NCBI GenBank assembly: GCA_944324945.1
Contig: CALUYE010000001.1
Location: forward strand, 248,001-312,000
DNA length: 64,000 bases
Source of the DNA: Candidatus Gastranaerophilales bacterium
GTDB taxonomy: Bacteria > Cyanobacteriota > Vampirovibrionia > Gastranaerophilales > Gastranaerophilaceae
Direction: 5' to 3'
Position numbers and translations under genes: made by a program. Shown one piece after another: positions 9,443 to 18,818 of this stretch. The stretch's first letter is position 1. Each line of letters starts with the position of its first letter. A model generated the notes under the pieces. That model had not been told where the DNA came from. It saw only the letters and a list, made by a program, of their open reading frames with translations, and did no database searches.

Positions 9443-10367
9443 AATAAAATCCGATAATATAAATTTTGATAATGATAATTTTATAATAAATATAGATATA
9501 AATGATGCTTTGCAAGAAGAACCCGCAGTTGAACAACGGGAAGATGAAGAAATTCAAAGGCGCAATTTAATTTTAAACAGAGCAAAAGAAGAAGCGCAGA
9601 ATATAATAAATGAAGCGCAGGAAAAAATAAATAATACGATTTCATCTTCAAACAAAAAAGCGCAGGAAATAATTGACGAAGCTAAAATTGAAGCACAAAA
9701 AATTATAGAAGACGCTAAAAAAGAAGCTCTAAATATTGAAGAAAATTCCAAAAAAGAAGCGCAGGAGCTTTTGTTAAATTCTGAAGATGAACTTGAAAAA
9801 ATAAGAATTCAAGCAACAAAAGACGGTTATGAGGACGGTCATAAGGAAGGTTTAGAAAAAATTCAGGAAGAAATGGAAGAAAAAGTTGAAGCTTTTTCAA
9901 AATTTTGCTTTGAAAATACCGAAATTAAAAATAAAGTTTTAAAATCAGCCTCAAGGGATATTTTAGAAATAATAACAAATATTTCAAAAAAAATATTATA
10001 TAAAGAACTAAACGCTTCAATACTTGATAAAATAATAAAAGAAACGGTTTCAAAGCTTGAAAAAAAAGAAAATGTAACAATAATCGTAAGCGAAAAATAC
10101 GCAAAATTGTTATTTGAACTTCAAAAAAAGTCTTTAGGGGATGATGTTGAATTTAAATTTGAGGATTTTAAACAATACGATAATTTTAATCTTATCTATA
10201 ATCCAAAATACAGTGATGATACGATAATTGTTGAAAATTTTAAAGAAAGGTTTGATGCTTCAATTAAAGCGCAGCTTGATGTAATTATAAGAGATATATA
10301 CGAAAAGACAAAAAACGGACAGCTTGATTTAGAACAATATATAGAAGATAAAAATGAAACTTGCTGA
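9435..10367 (+). CDS. fliH: FliH-like flagellar assembly protein
   Basis: The 310-residue protein is placed as FliH by position between fliG and fliI and by architecture: an acidic N-terminus, a long Glu/Lys/Ala-rich coiled coil (about residues 45-150, with repeated II-EA-K and AQK units like ATPase stalk subunits) and a C-terminal globular part. FliH regulates the export ATPase FliI and links it to the export gate. The frame starts with TTG at 9435, overlapping the fliG end by 8 nt; AGAGGATGAG just upstream supports this start. It overlaps fliI by 14 nt. Sequence similarity to FliH is weak in general, so the call rests mostly on synteny. Confidence 0.82.
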   Translation: MNKIKSDNINFDNDNFIINIDINDALQEEPAVEQREDEEIQRRNLILNRAKEEAQNIINEAQEKINNTISSSNKKAQEIIDEAKIEAQKIIEDAKKEALNIEENSKKEAQELLLNSEDELEKIRIQATKDGYEDGHKEGLEKIQEEMEEKVEAFSKFCFENTEIKNKVLKSASRDILEIITNISKKILYKELNASILDKIIKETVSKLEKKENVTIIVSEKYAKLLFELQKKSLGDDVEFKFEDFKQYDNFNLIYNPKYSDDTIIVENFKERFDASIKAQLDVIIRDIYEKTKNGQLDLEQYIEDKNETC

Positions 10368-11664
10368 AATTAATGAAATTATAGAAAATTCAAAAACAAT
10401 TTCAAAAACAGGTAAAATTACTGAAATCATAGGGCTTACAATAGTTGCCGACGGCCCTGAATCGTCAATCGGAGATTTGTGTTATATTGTTTTGGATGAA
10501 AAAAAAGACGATATCATTTTATCTGAAGTCGTAGGTTTTAGAGCAGATAGAATTCTTCTTATGCCACTGGGTTCTATTGAAGGTTTGCAATCAGGCGCAA
10601 AAGTTATAAACACGGGTACTCAAATGAAAGTTAAAGTATCAGATACCTTATTGGGTCGTGTTTTAGACGGGCTTGGAAATCCGATTGATAATAAAGGAGA
10701 AATAATTCCCGATGATTACTATCCTACAAGCGCCAAAATAATTAATCCTCTTGACAGAAAGCCGATAGATGAAGTATTACCCTTGGGTTTAAGAGCAATA
10801 GACGGGTTAATTACCATAGGAAAAGGCCAAAGGGTAGGGATTTTTGCAGGCTCGGGTGTCGGAAAATCAACAACTCTTGCAATGATAGCAAAAAATACAA
10901 AAGCGGATATTAACGTTATAGCGCTTATCGGAGAAAGAGGAAGGGAAGTAAGGGAATTTATCGAAAAAACCATGGGGGATGAAGGCATGAAGCGCTCAAT
11001 TGTCGTTTGTGCCACCTCGGAACAACCCGCGCTTGTTAAAATCAAAGCTTCCTTTGTGGCATGCGCCATTGCGGAATATTTTAGAGACAAAGGAAAAGAT
11101 GTTCTTTTTATGCTCGATAGCGTAACGCGTATTGCTCTTGCTCAAAGAGAAGTAGGGCTTGCAGTCGGAGAACCTCCTGCTACAAGAGGCTATACTCCTT
11201 CCGTTTTTGCTCTTTTACCTAAATTTTTAGAACGCGCAGGCGCAAATAAATTCGGAACCATAACAGGACTGTATACGGTTCTTGTTGAAGGGGATGATAT
11301 GAATGAACCTATAGCGGATGCTGCAAGAAGTATTCTTGACGGACACATTGTTTTATCACGCGCTCTTGCTCATAAGAATCATTATCCTGCTATTGATGTT
11401 TTAGCAAGCATTTCTCGTGTTATGAGCAATATTGCTTCAGATGAGCATAAAAAAGCGGCGGGAATTATAAGGAATCTTATTGCCAATTATCGCAAAAACG
11501 AAGATTTGATAAATATCGGAGCTTACGCAAAAGGGAGCGATAAAAATGTCGATAAAGCAATATCTTTGATTGAAATAATTGATAATTTCTTAAAACAGGG
11601 GGCGGATGAAAAAACAGAATTTAAAAAAGTTGTTGAAGAATTAATTAAAATATCAAATATGTAA
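10354..11664 (+). CDS. fliI: Flagellum-specific export ATPase FliI
   Basis: The 436-residue protein is a rotary-type ATPase with Walker A AGSGVGKST (residues 165-173), Walker B VLFMLDSVTR, and ERGREVREF in between. These motifs and the position after fliH mark FliI, which powers unfolding and entry of flagellar proteins into the export channel. F1 beta subunits differ in the P-loop (compare GGAGVGKT in atpD in this window). It ends the flagellar operon just before a hairpin terminator. Confidence 0.95.
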   Translation: MKLAEINEIIENSKTISKTGKITEIIGLTIVADGPESSIGDLCYIVLDEKKDDIILSEVVGFRADRILLMPLGSIEGLQSGAKVINTGTQMKVKVSDTLLGRVLDGLGNPIDNKGEIIPDDYYPTSAKIINPLDRKPIDEVLPLGLRAIDGLITIGKGQRVGIFAGSGVGKSTTLAMIAKNTKADINVIALIGERGREVREFIEKTMGDEGMKRSIVVCATSEQPALVKIKASFVACAIAEYFRDKGKDVLFMLDSVTRIALAQREVGLAVGEPPATRGYTPSVFALLPKFLERAGANKFGTITGLYTVLVEGDDMNEPIADAARSILDGHIVLSRALAHKNHYPAIDVLASISRVMSNIASDEHKKAAGIIRNLIANYRKNEDLINIGAYAKGSDKNVDKAISLIEIIDNFLKQGADEKTEFKKVVEELIKISNM

Positions 11665-11666
11665 TT

Positions 11667-11692
11667 AAGGAGGCTTTAAGCCTCCTTTTGAT
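11667..11692 (+). terminator. Intrinsic terminator of the fliFGHI operon
   Basis: AAGGAGGC (11667-11674), loop TTTAA, GCCTCCTT (11680-11687), then T-rich DNA. It lies 2 nt after the fliI stop and also faces the end of the HEAT-protein gene on the other strand. Confidence 0.85.
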
Positions 11693-11700
11693 TATTTTAG

Positions 11701-12003
11701 TTATATTTCAGATAGTAAATAATCTGCCATCCATTGGTAATTTTTATCTTCGCATGCAAGAGCTTTTAAAGGGGCAACGGCACTTTCACCGATTCTTATT
11801 AAACTCATTGCAACAATTCCTCTTTGAAGTCCTTTAAGTGTTTTTAATTTATCAACAAGTATTTCAACCGCCTTGCTTCCCATTGCAACGATTGAATTTT
11901 CAACATCGTTTTTAGTTGCGGGGTTAACATCTGAAAGTAAATATTCAACTTTTTCTTTTACGTTATCTTGTTTTAATAAATTAGGACTAACTACTGCTTG
12001 CAT
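11701..12003 (-). CDS. Short HEAT-repeat protein
   Basis: A 100-residue all-helical protein with two HEAT/PBS-lyase-like repeats: SKAVEILVDKLKTLKGLQRGI and MSLIRIGESAVAPLKALACE. Proteins of this type are abundant in Cyanobacteria, where some are phycobilisome lyases; a stand-alone 100-residue version is more likely a protein-binding scaffold. No catalytic residues are apparent. GAGGAAACC lies just upstream of the ATG at 12003. It is a single gene convergent with fliI. Confidence 0.7.
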   Translation of the reverse strand: MQAVVSPNLLKQDNVKEKVEYLLSDVNPATKNDVENSIVAMGSKAVEILVDKLKTLKGLQRGIVAMSLIRIGESAVAPLKALACEDKNYQWMADYLLSEI

Positions 12004-12075
12004 GGTTTCCTCAAATTTTCTCTTACTGATTTATAGTATATAAGAGAAAAAATTAAAAATTCATTTTCCTTACAT

Positions 12076-12099
12076 AATCTTAATATCGTTATTAAGATT
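12076..12099. promoter_or_regulatory. AT-rich perfect inverted repeat between divergent genes
   Basis: AATCTTAATA (12076-12085), TCGT, TATTAAGATT (12090-12099): a 10-bp perfect inverted repeat in the 197-nt gap between the HEAT gene and the thioredoxin gene. No T-run follows in either direction, so an operator or mRNA hairpin is more likely than a terminator. Confidence 0.3.
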
Positions 12100-12146
12100 T
12101 TATGAAAATTAAAAATTAAATACTCTTCCTAAATTAGTTATCTGAT

Positions 12147-12175
12147 TTTCAAAATGATGTTTTTGAGTATATAAT
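12147..12175 (+). promoter_or_regulatory. Possible promoter of the thioredoxin-ccdA pair
   Basis: TATAAT at 12170-12175, with a weak TTTCAA -35-like hexamer at 12147-12152 and 17-nt spacing, 25 nt before the ATG at 12201. Confidence 0.4.
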
Positions 12176-12200
12176 AAAATGTATTTTAAAGGAAAAAATT

Positions 12201-12629
12201 ATGAGAAATTGGATTATAGTTTTATTAATTTTTATAATACCCATGGGTCTTTATGCATATTTAGACGCAAAAGCTCAAAATGCGATGATGTGCACTTCTA
12301 AATCTTTAGGGCAAACAAAGACCCCTATTGAGAATAAAAAAGTTAAAATAATTAAATTCTCATCTCCTATGTGTTCTGAATGTAAAGAAGCGGGTATTGA
12401 GCTTGATAAAGCAATGAAAGAAAGAAAAGACGCTTTTATTGTAGAAGAAATTAACGTTACAAAAGACGCGGGAGCTGAAGGCAACTATACAAAAGAAGCA
12501 ATAAAAAAATATAAAGTAACACTTGTTCCGACTATTGTTTTTGTAAACAAAGAAGGAAAAGTTATACACAAAGAAGAAGGCGCTATGAAATCTTCCGAAA
12601 TTATTGAAATTATAGACGGTAACAAATAA
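12201..12629 (+). CDS. Thioredoxin-like protein with N-terminal signal/anchor
   Basis: A 142-residue protein with a hydrophobic N-terminus (about residues 4-20) and a thioredoxin fold whose redox pair is Cys58 and Cys61 in PMCSECKEA; the cis-Pro segment is LVPTIVFVNKEG. It should act outside the membrane as a disulfide reductase or carrier. Its stop overlaps the start of the ccdA-like gene (TAATG), a strong sign that CcdA supplies electrons to it from cytosolic thioredoxin. Confidence 0.85.
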   Translation: MRNWIIVLLIFIIPMGLYAYLDAKAQNAMMCTSKSLGQTKTPIENKKVKIIKFSSPMCSECKEAGIELDKAMKERKDAFIVEEINVTKDAGAEGNYTKEAIKKYKVTLVPTIVFVNKEGKVIHKEEGAMKSSEIIEIIDGNK

Positions 12630-13345
12630 TGATTGAAAATTTATCATCAAATCTTGTTCAATATCTTCAAAACGGAGAGTTTTCCCTGCTTTTTCTTTTA
12701 ATTTCATTTTTGGGCGGGGTTCTTGCTTCAATTTCACCCTGCTCAATCGGGGTTTTACCCTTAATTATCGGGTATGTCGGAGGATATGGAGACACCAATA
12801 AACTTAAAACATTTTTACAGCTTCTTTCTTTTGTTTTAGGCTTGAGTTTTGTTTTAAGTGCAATAGGAATCTTCTGTGCGCTGAGCGGAAGCGTTTTTTC
12901 CTCAATAGGAGGAGCATACTGGACTTTATTTTTAGCGTCATTGATTTTAATTATGGGTTTAAATATATTAGGAGTTATCGAACTTAATTTATCTCCTATA
13001 GTTAAAAAAATGCCCAAAGGAAATTCAAACAGCTTATTTATTTACCCTTTTTTAATAGGATGTTTGTTTGCGTTTGCCGCAAGCCCCTGCTCAACCCCGA
13101 TACTTGCGGGCATTATGGGTTTTGCAACTTTAACAAAAAGTATATTTTTAGCTTCCTTAATGCTTTTGTGTTTTTCTTTAGGGCAAGGTGTAATAGTAAT
13201 TTTAGCGGGTGTATTTACTTCTTTTGTTAAAGGAGTCAAAAAATTTGCAAATGTTTCTGAAATTTTATTGAAAATCTCGGGGGTTTTACTGATTTTAGCT
13301 TCAATATTGATTTATTACAAAGTGTTTTCAAGATTTTTTATTTAA
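12629..13345 (+). CDS. ccdA: CcdA/DsbD-type transmembrane electron carrier
   Basis: A 238-residue protein with about six membrane helices and the two CcdA signature motifs SPCSIGVLPL (Cys38) and ASPCSTPILAG (Cys154). These cysteines form the disulfide that passes reducing power from cytosolic thioredoxin across the membrane. The partner is the thioredoxin encoded directly upstream with a 1-nt overlap. No cytochrome c maturation genes are visible nearby, so general periplasmic thiol reduction is more likely than haem attachment. Confidence 0.9.
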   Translation: MIENLSSNLVQYLQNGEFSLLFLLISFLGGVLASISPCSIGVLPLIIGYVGGYGDTNKLKTFLQLLSFVLGLSFVLSAIGIFCALSGSVFSSIGGAYWTLFLASLILIMGLNILGVIELNLSPIVKKMPKGNSNSLFIYPFLIGCLFAFAASPCSTPILAGIMGFATLTKSIFLASLMLLCFSLGQGVIVILAGVFTSFVKGVKKFANVSEILLKISGVLLILASILIYYKVFSRFFI

Positions 13346-13387
13346 AATTTGCAAAAATTTTGTTTTACGTGTTTTTATTTTTTAGTT

Positions 13388-14797
13388 ATGAAAATCAGCA
13401 CCAATAAACAAAATTTTACAAATATTTCAAAATTAGCTTCTCCTTTGGGAGTTTTTTATAACCCTAATGCAGCGATTCCTACTTTGCTTATAGAAACAGG
13501 GGTAACGCTTGGGAGAAGTTATGAAGCGAATAAAAGAGGCGGTAAAGTTGAAGCGAGCGAAAGACTTGTAGAACAAGGTGCAAGCGCGCTTATATGGATT
13601 TACGGCGTTAATTTTTTAAAAAATTTAGGCGAAAAAACAGGTAAAGCCCTTTTTAAATTTAAAGATTTAGATTTTGATATAGGGTTTGATGAGCTAAGGA
13701 ATCCTCTTGAAAACAGCTTGAATAATATAAATAAAACGGCTGCGAAATTTAAAATGATAAATTTATTGGCATCAACCGCTCTTGCAACGGGTTTTATCGG
13801 GTTTATTCTGCCTAAAATAAATCATAAAATAACAAATTTTATTCTAAAAAAAGATAAAAATAAAAAACAAATTAAAACTCTGGCTGTTCCTGATTTTAGC
13901 GAATATAGAAATTCGGTAAAAAATAAGAAAAATCTCTCTTTTACATCTTCGTTTTTAAATTCTTTCGCCCACACAATTGAAAACAATTCAAGCGCAAGAC
14001 TTTTTATAACTGATGCGGGTGTTATATCGGGCAGATATCAAAACGGGCGAAACAAATACGAAAAAATAGAAGGTTTATTTAGAGATATATCTTCAATTTA
14101 TCTTTATTTAAGAGCAACAAAAGATATTGTAAAAGTTTTAAATAAATTAACAAATAATACAAATATCAACCCCAAGGCGCTTGAATGTTTACTTGAGGAG
14201 CTTTCAAAAAACATAAAAGATAATGTATCAAAAGAAGAATTTTTAAAAAGAATAAAAGAGGACATTAAAAAAGAAGATTTAGAAAGACTGAACAGATTAT
14301 TTAAAGACAGAAAAGTCATAGCTTTGGAAGAATTTGACAAAGTTTTTAATGATAAAAATCAAAAAAGCTTTTTAATGAGCAACCTGCAGCCTTTATTTAA
14401 CAATAAAAGATTTTTATCATATACCGAAGCAAAAGATGTTTTAAATTCTTCTTTACTTTCCAATCCCGAATTTTTAAAAGATACATTTAATAAAATAACA
14501 AAAGGAAAAAGCGATAATCCTAAAAAATTTGTTTCAAAAAAATTCCTTGAAGAACAAAGAAAAAGTCTTTATGATTTTTCTTATTCAATATTATCAAAAG
14601 TAAAAGGCGATAAAATAACAAAAAAAGATATAGAAAATATAGCAAAAAATACCTTAAGAAAAAATTTTATATTCTATTGCGCTGCAACTTTAATTTCAAC
14701 CTATGCGCTTGGAATTATAATACCTAAAATACAGTATTTCATAACAAAAAAACTTACAAAACAAAATAAATTCCCTGCTCTTGAAGAATATAAATAA
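13388..14797 (+). CDS. Unknown membrane protein with internal duplication
   Basis: I choose the ATG at 13388 (469 residues, MKISTNKQNF...); an ATG-initiated extension of 13 residues to 13349 is hydrophobic and unlikely. Neither start has a clear ribosome site. Two related units are visible: an early LLIETGVTLGRSYEANKRGG matched later by LFITDAGVISGRYQNGRNK, and ATGFIGFILPKINHKITNFI matched near the C-terminus by TYALGIIIPKIQYFITKKL. Each unit thus has a Gly-Arg motif, a helical stretch and a membrane hairpin followed by a basic segment. The region in between is Lys/Glu-rich and helical. I recognise no family. It follows ccdA in the same direction but without overlap. Confidence 0.65.
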   Translation: MKISTNKQNFTNISKLASPLGVFYNPNAAIPTLLIETGVTLGRSYEANKRGGKVEASERLVEQGASALIWIYGVNFLKNLGEKTGKALFKFKDLDFDIGFDELRNPLENSLNNINKTAAKFKMINLLASTALATGFIGFILPKINHKITNFILKKDKNKKQIKTLAVPDFSEYRNSVKNKKNLSFTSSFLNSFAHTIENNSSARLFITDAGVISGRYQNGRNKYEKIEGLFRDISSIYLYLRATKDIVKVLNKLTNNTNINPKALECLLEELSKNIKDNVSKEEFLKRIKEDIKKEDLERLNRLFKDRKVIALEEFDKVFNDKNQKSFLMSNLQPLFNNKRFLSYTEAKDVLNSSLLSNPEFLKDTFNKITKGKSDNPKKFVSKKFLEEQRKSLYDFSYSILSKVKGDKITKKDIENIAKNTLRKNFIFYCAATLISTYALGIIIPKIQYFITKKLTKQNKFPALEEYK

Positions 14798-14798
14798 T

Positions 14799-15827
14799 TC
14801 AGCTTTGAAAAATTAAATAACCTATAAATAAAAAGTAAAATATTCCGCAAATTAAAAGCGAAATACAGTTTATTTTCTTATATATCAAAGCACTCAAGAT
14901 AAATATTAAACTCGATAAAATAACAAATAAACCGTTAAGTGCAATTATAGGGCTATATTTAAAAGGAGTTAAAATAATTCCTATTGACATAGGTATTATT
15001 GCTTGAAAAACAACGGCTCCGTTAATATTAAACAAAGCAAGATCGTCTTTATTATTCTTAACCCATATTAAACTGTTAACGCACTCGGGTAATTCAGTTG
15101 CAAAAGGAGTAATAATCAAACTTAAAATCACGGGGCTTATATTAAACAAAGCCGAAAAATAATTAATTTCACAAACAAAGTAATGAATAGCCAAAACAAG
15201 AATAAAAAGCGAAACAACAATTTGAAAAATAATTGTAATTATTTCTTTTTTCAGTTTTATAAAACGCGCAAAAATTAATTCTTCAAGACTTTCTTCGCAA
15301 AAATTTTGCTTTGATTTAATAATTGTCCTTAGAACATAAATCATATAAAGAATTATCAAAAATAAAACCACCATGGCTTTTATTGATTTATTACTTATAA
15401 ATAAACAACTAAGAGCAGGAATATAAGCTAAAAGAAAATATTTTAAATCTCTTAAAACGTATTTGCAGTTAATTTCCAAATTTAAATTTTTTCTTTTTTT
15501 AAATAAATATAAAATAAGAACTTCAAGCCCGACTAAAAATAAAGCCAAACACAAAAGCATAAAAGGAGAGCCTATAATCCCTCCAAGAGCAATATTTTGC
15601 CCTGTTGTTAAATTTTTAAGAAATAATTTAGCTCCCAAAATTGCAACCAAAGGCACCAACGTCTCAGGCAGCGTTGTTCCTATTACGGCTAAAATAGAAC
15701 CTGTTGCGTTTGAACTTAATTTTAATTTATTTCCAAGATGCTCAATAGCGTTTGTAAAAAGTACGCAGCAAAAAACAATAAGTGCAAGATAGAATATTGT
15801 TAATATTAAATTGAATAAAAAAAGCAT
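14799..15827 (-). CDS. CaCA-family sodium/calcium exchanger-like protein
   Basis: A 342-residue polytopic membrane protein (about ten helices) with the two alpha-repeats of cation/Ca2+ exchangers: AVIGTTLPETLVPLVAI in the first half and ITPFATELPECVNSL in the second. The acidic residue in each repeat forms the ion site. It likely exports Ca2+ in exchange for Na+ or H+. It lies 2 nt from the end of the convergent upstream gene; the gap to the divergent DHH gene is 36 nt. Confidence 0.82.
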   Translation of the reverse strand: MLFLFNLILTIFYLALIVFCCVLFTNAIEHLGNKLKLSSNATGSILAVIGTTLPETLVPLVAILGAKLFLKNLTTGQNIALGGIIGSPFMLLCLALFLVGLEVLILYLFKKRKNLNLEINCKYVLRDLKYFLLAYIPALSCLFISNKSIKAMVVLFLIILYMIYVLRTIIKSKQNFCEESLEELIFARFIKLKKEIITIIFQIVVSLFILVLAIHYFVCEINYFSALFNISPVILSLIITPFATELPECVNSLIWVKNNKDDLALFNINGAVVFQAIIPMSIGIILTPFKYSPIIALNGLFVILSSLIFILSALIYKKINCISLLICGIFYFLFIGYLIFQS

Positions 15828-15863
15828 TTATTTTTCAAAAACTTTCATGGTATTCTATATGCA

Positions 15864-16829
15864 ATGGAAAGAGAAATTTTAAATTTAATAAATAACTCCT
15901 CTAATATTTTAATAATAACACACATAAACCCTGATGGCGATACTCTGGGTTGTGCGAGCGCTCTAAAGTCTTTTATTGGAGAAAAGGCAGATATTTTAAT
16001 TCAAATAGAAGATAATTTTAATTTCCCGTCAACCTATTCTTTTCTTCCTTATTTAAATAAAGCGCTTAATTTATCAGATTTAAAAGATAAAAAAAATAAA
16101 TACGATTTAATAATTACCCCTGATGTTGCTTCAATTGACAGAATTACGGGTTTTGCAAGAGAAATATTTGACGCTTGCAAAAATACAATTACAATAGACC
16201 ACCATAAAACAAACAAAGGTTACGCTAAAATAAATTACATAAAAGGAGGGATTTCATCCACAGGCGAAGTTTTGTTTGATCTATTCACAAATTTAAATAT
16301 CGAAATAACAAAAGAAATGGCGCTTGGTTTATACGCTGCCATTTTAACCGATACGGGATGTTTTAAATATGAATCAACAATGCCCCATACTTTTGAAATA
16401 GCGGCAAAATTGTCAAAAATAGGAATAGATACTTCTAAAATTGCGGATTTATGTTACACAAATAAACCCAAAAAAATGATTTTGTTTCAAAGCGAATTGA
16501 TTAACAATGCTAAATTTTGTCTGAATGATAAAATAGCTTACACTTTAATTACAAAAGAAATAATTGAAAAATATAACGCTAAAGATGAATATAGCGAAGG
16601 GGTATGCGAAATTTTGCGCTCAATAGCAAATGTTGAAATTGCTTTTGTTTTAAAAGAAACAAAGGCAGGCGCTAAAGCATCCATTAGAACAAAAGAACTT
16701 GATGCAACATTAATTGCCAATAAATTCAACGGAGGCGGGCATAAAAGAGCGGCAGGCTGCACAATAAAAGAAAATATTAACTGTGCTTGCGAAAAAATAT
16801 TAAGTGAGATTAAAAGTTTAATTGATTAG
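15864..16829 (+). CDS. DHH-family phosphoesterase (NrnA/RecJ-like)
   Basis: A 321-residue protein with the DHH core THINPDGDTLG (His20, Asp24, Asp26), TIDHHKTN as the DHH motif, a third metal site TDTGCF and a C-terminal DHHA1 domain ending in FNGGGHKRAAGC. Proteins of this size and pattern are NrnA-type bifunctional oligoribonucleases/pAp phosphatases or c-di-AMP/pGpG-degrading enzymes; the sequence alone does not decide which. Length matches NrnA (about 310-325). It overlaps or nearly abuts the YihY gene downstream. Confidence 0.88.
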   Translation: MEREILNLINNSSNILIITHINPDGDTLGCASALKSFIGEKADILIQIEDNFNFPSTYSFLPYLNKALNLSDLKDKKNKYDLIITPDVASIDRITGFAREIFDACKNTITIDHHKTNKGYAKINYIKGGISSTGEVLFDLFTNLNIEITKEMALGLYAAILTDTGCFKYESTMPHTFEIAAKLSKIGIDTSKIADLCYTNKPKKMILFQSELINNAKFCLNDKIAYTLITKEIIEKYNAKDEYSEGVCEILRSIANVEIAFVLKETKAGAKASIRTKELDATLIANKFNGGGHKRAAGCTIKENINCACEKILSEIKSLID

Positions 16830-16833
16830 TATT

Positions 16834-17709
16834 ATGAAAAAAATTTTTCAAATTTTAAAAGAATATTTTACTAATTTGATTGATAATATTATCAAGAACG
16901 ATTACGCGAATGCCGCAGGAGAAATGGCTTATATGACGGCTCTTGGGATTTTTCCTTTTATGCTTTTTTTAATGGCGGTATTTGGAAGTTTGGGAAAAAC
17001 TTTCTTTGTAAATAAAATTATAACGGCACTAAGCGCCATTGCGCCTCAGGGCGTTATAGATTTAATAAACAGCGTGTTAAACGAAGTTATTATATTTAAA
17101 AGCGGCAGGATTATGGCAATAACAGGCTTTTTTGTTACTTTATTTTTAACTTCAAACGCTATAGCGGTAATTATAAAAGGTCTGAATCGCGCAAGCAGCA
17201 TTGTTGAAAACAGAAGCTTTTTAAAAGTCAGATTATTAGCCATGTTAATGGTTTTTGTAAATACTTTTTTCTTATTTATCTGTATAAATTTAATTGTTTT
17301 AGGAAAAGTAATTTTAAAATTCATAAGTATCTATCTTCCGATTCCGCAGGAAATAATTCACACAATTTTAATCACAAGATGGCCTGTTGCTTTTATTGTA
17401 TTGTTTTTGTTGGCTTTAATAAACTATTACGTTCTTCCTGCAAGAGATTTCAGTGCAAAAAGAAAAAGCATAATCCCCGGGGCTTTGTTTTTCTGCGTAT
17501 TTTGGTTAATAGGCTCCTGGGCATTTTCTCTTTACGTTAATGCACTTGGTACATATAACAAAGTTTATGGAACAATCGGAACCTTTGCAATTTTAATGGT
17601 CTGGCTTTACTATTCATCAATAATTTTTCTAATCGGCGGCCAGGTTAACAGCCAGACTTTAAGAAAACTGATGATACTTGAAAAAACAAAACAAAAACAG
17701 GAGGCATAA
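16834..17709 (+). CDS. YihY/BrkB-family inner membrane protein
   Basis: A polytopic protein with about six membrane helices, MAYMTALGIFPFMLFLMAVFG in the first third and the family-typical GTYNKVYGTIGTFAILMVW near the end. YihY/UPF0761 proteins are conserved but poorly understood, linked to envelope maintenance and once mislabelled RNase BN. I prefer the ATG at 16834 (MKKIFQIL); a TTG at 16822 in the same frame would add four residues and overlap the previous stop. It is followed 3 nt later by the GH3 gene. Confidence 0.85.
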   Translation: MKKIFQILKEYFTNLIDNIIKNDYANAAGEMAYMTALGIFPFMLFLMAVFGSLGKTFFVNKIITALSAIAPQGVIDLINSVLNEVIIFKSGRIMAITGFFVTLFLTSNAIAVIIKGLNRASSIVENRSFLKVRLLAMLMVFVNTFFLFICINLIVLGKVILKFISIYLPIPQEIIHTILITRWPVAFIVLFLLALINYYVLPARDFSAKRKSIIPGALFFCVFWLIGSWAFSLYVNALGTYNKVYGTIGTFAILMVWLYYSSIIFLIGGQVNSQTLRKLMILEKTKQKQEA

Positions 17710-17712
17710 TTT

Positions 17713-18780
17713 ATGAAAAAAATTCTTTTTATTTTACCTGTTTTATTAATATTTTTTCTTATAAATTCCGTATATGCCATCTCTCTTGATAAAAAAGCAG
17801 GGCAGATGTTAATTATAGGTTTTAATGGCGATAATATAAATTCTCCCGAATTTCAAAAAGTTTTAAAATACCTTAAAAAAGGCGATATCTCGGGCGTTAT
17901 TCTTTTTTCAAAAAATATTAAATCAAAAGAAAATTTGATTTTAATGAATGAAAAAATATTATCTTCAAATAAAATAACTCCTTTTATTGCAATAGATAAC
18001 GAAGGAGGATACATACAAAGATACGATTTTGAGCCTGTAAAAAGCGCAAAAAGGGTTTCTTTATTAAAAGATGAAGAAATAACAAAAGAATATTCAAAAA
18101 TGGCAGATTTAGAGCGAACTTTAAAAATTAATTTTAATTTCGCACCCTGTGTTGATTTAGAACTTAATAAAGAATCAATAATAGCCCAAAATGAAAGAAG
18201 CTATGGAGTTGATTATAATAAAGTTATAAATTGCGCAAAAATCTTTATTAAAGAACACAATAAAAGAAAAATAATAACTTCAATCAAACACTTTCCGGGA
18301 CACGGCTCAATAAAAGGAGACACCCACAAAGGCTTTGTTGATGCATCCGAAACATTCACTAAAGACGAAATAGAACCCTATATCGGGCTTAAAGATTTTG
18401 ATAAATTAAATACCGTTATGATTTCTCATATTTACAATTCAAAATTTGATGAAAAATACCCTGCAAGTTTATCTAAAAAAACAATTAAAGATTTATTAAT
18501 TAAAAAAATAGGTTTTAGGGGCGTTATAGTGTCTGATGATTATGATATGGGCGCTATCAGAAAAAATTATTCACTTGATGAAATTATAGTTAATTCGATT
18601 AATTCAGGGGTTAATATTTTACTTTTTTCAAACAATATAGAAGGTTTAGATGATGATTTAGTCGAAGAATATCATAAAATCATAAAACGCGAACTTAAAA
18701 AAGGTACGATAAATAAAAAAGACATAAACAACTCCTATAAAAAAATAATTAAGTTAAAGAATAGCCTTTTAGAAAAATAA
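17713..18780 (+). CDS. nagZ: Glycoside hydrolase family 3, NagZ-like beta-N-acetylhexosaminidase
   Basis: A 355-residue protein with a cleavable-looking signal peptide (about residues 1-22, MKKILFILPVLLIFF...), then a single GH3 TIM barrel. Family motifs seen: AIDNEGGYIQR, KHFPGHGSIKGDTHKG (the His-containing acid/base loop of NagZ) and GVIVSDDYDMGAI with the nucleophile Asp. NagZ removes N-acetylglucosamine from muropeptides during peptidoglycan recycling. E. coli NagZ is cytosolic, while the signal peptide here suggests action outside the inner membrane. A ribosome site AGGAGG overlaps the previous stop. Confidence 0.85.
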   Translation: MKKILFILPVLLIFFLINSVYAISLDKKAGQMLIIGFNGDNINSPEFQKVLKYLKKGDISGVILFSKNIKSKENLILMNEKILSSNKITPFIAIDNEGGYIQRYDFEPVKSAKRVSLLKDEEITKEYSKMADLERTLKINFNFAPCVDLELNKESIIAQNERSYGVDYNKVINCAKIFIKEHNKRKIITSIKHFPGHGSIKGDTHKGFVDASETFTKDEIEPYIGLKDFDKLNTVMISHIYNSKFDEKYPASLSKKTIKDLLIKKIGFRGVIVSDDYDMGAIRKNYSLDEIIVNSINSGVNILLFSNNIEGLDDDLVEEYHKIIKRELKKGTINKKDINNSYKKIIKLKNSLLEK

Positions 18781-18818
18781 AATATAAAATTATAAAATAC
18801 ATTATATGAGGATTTATC

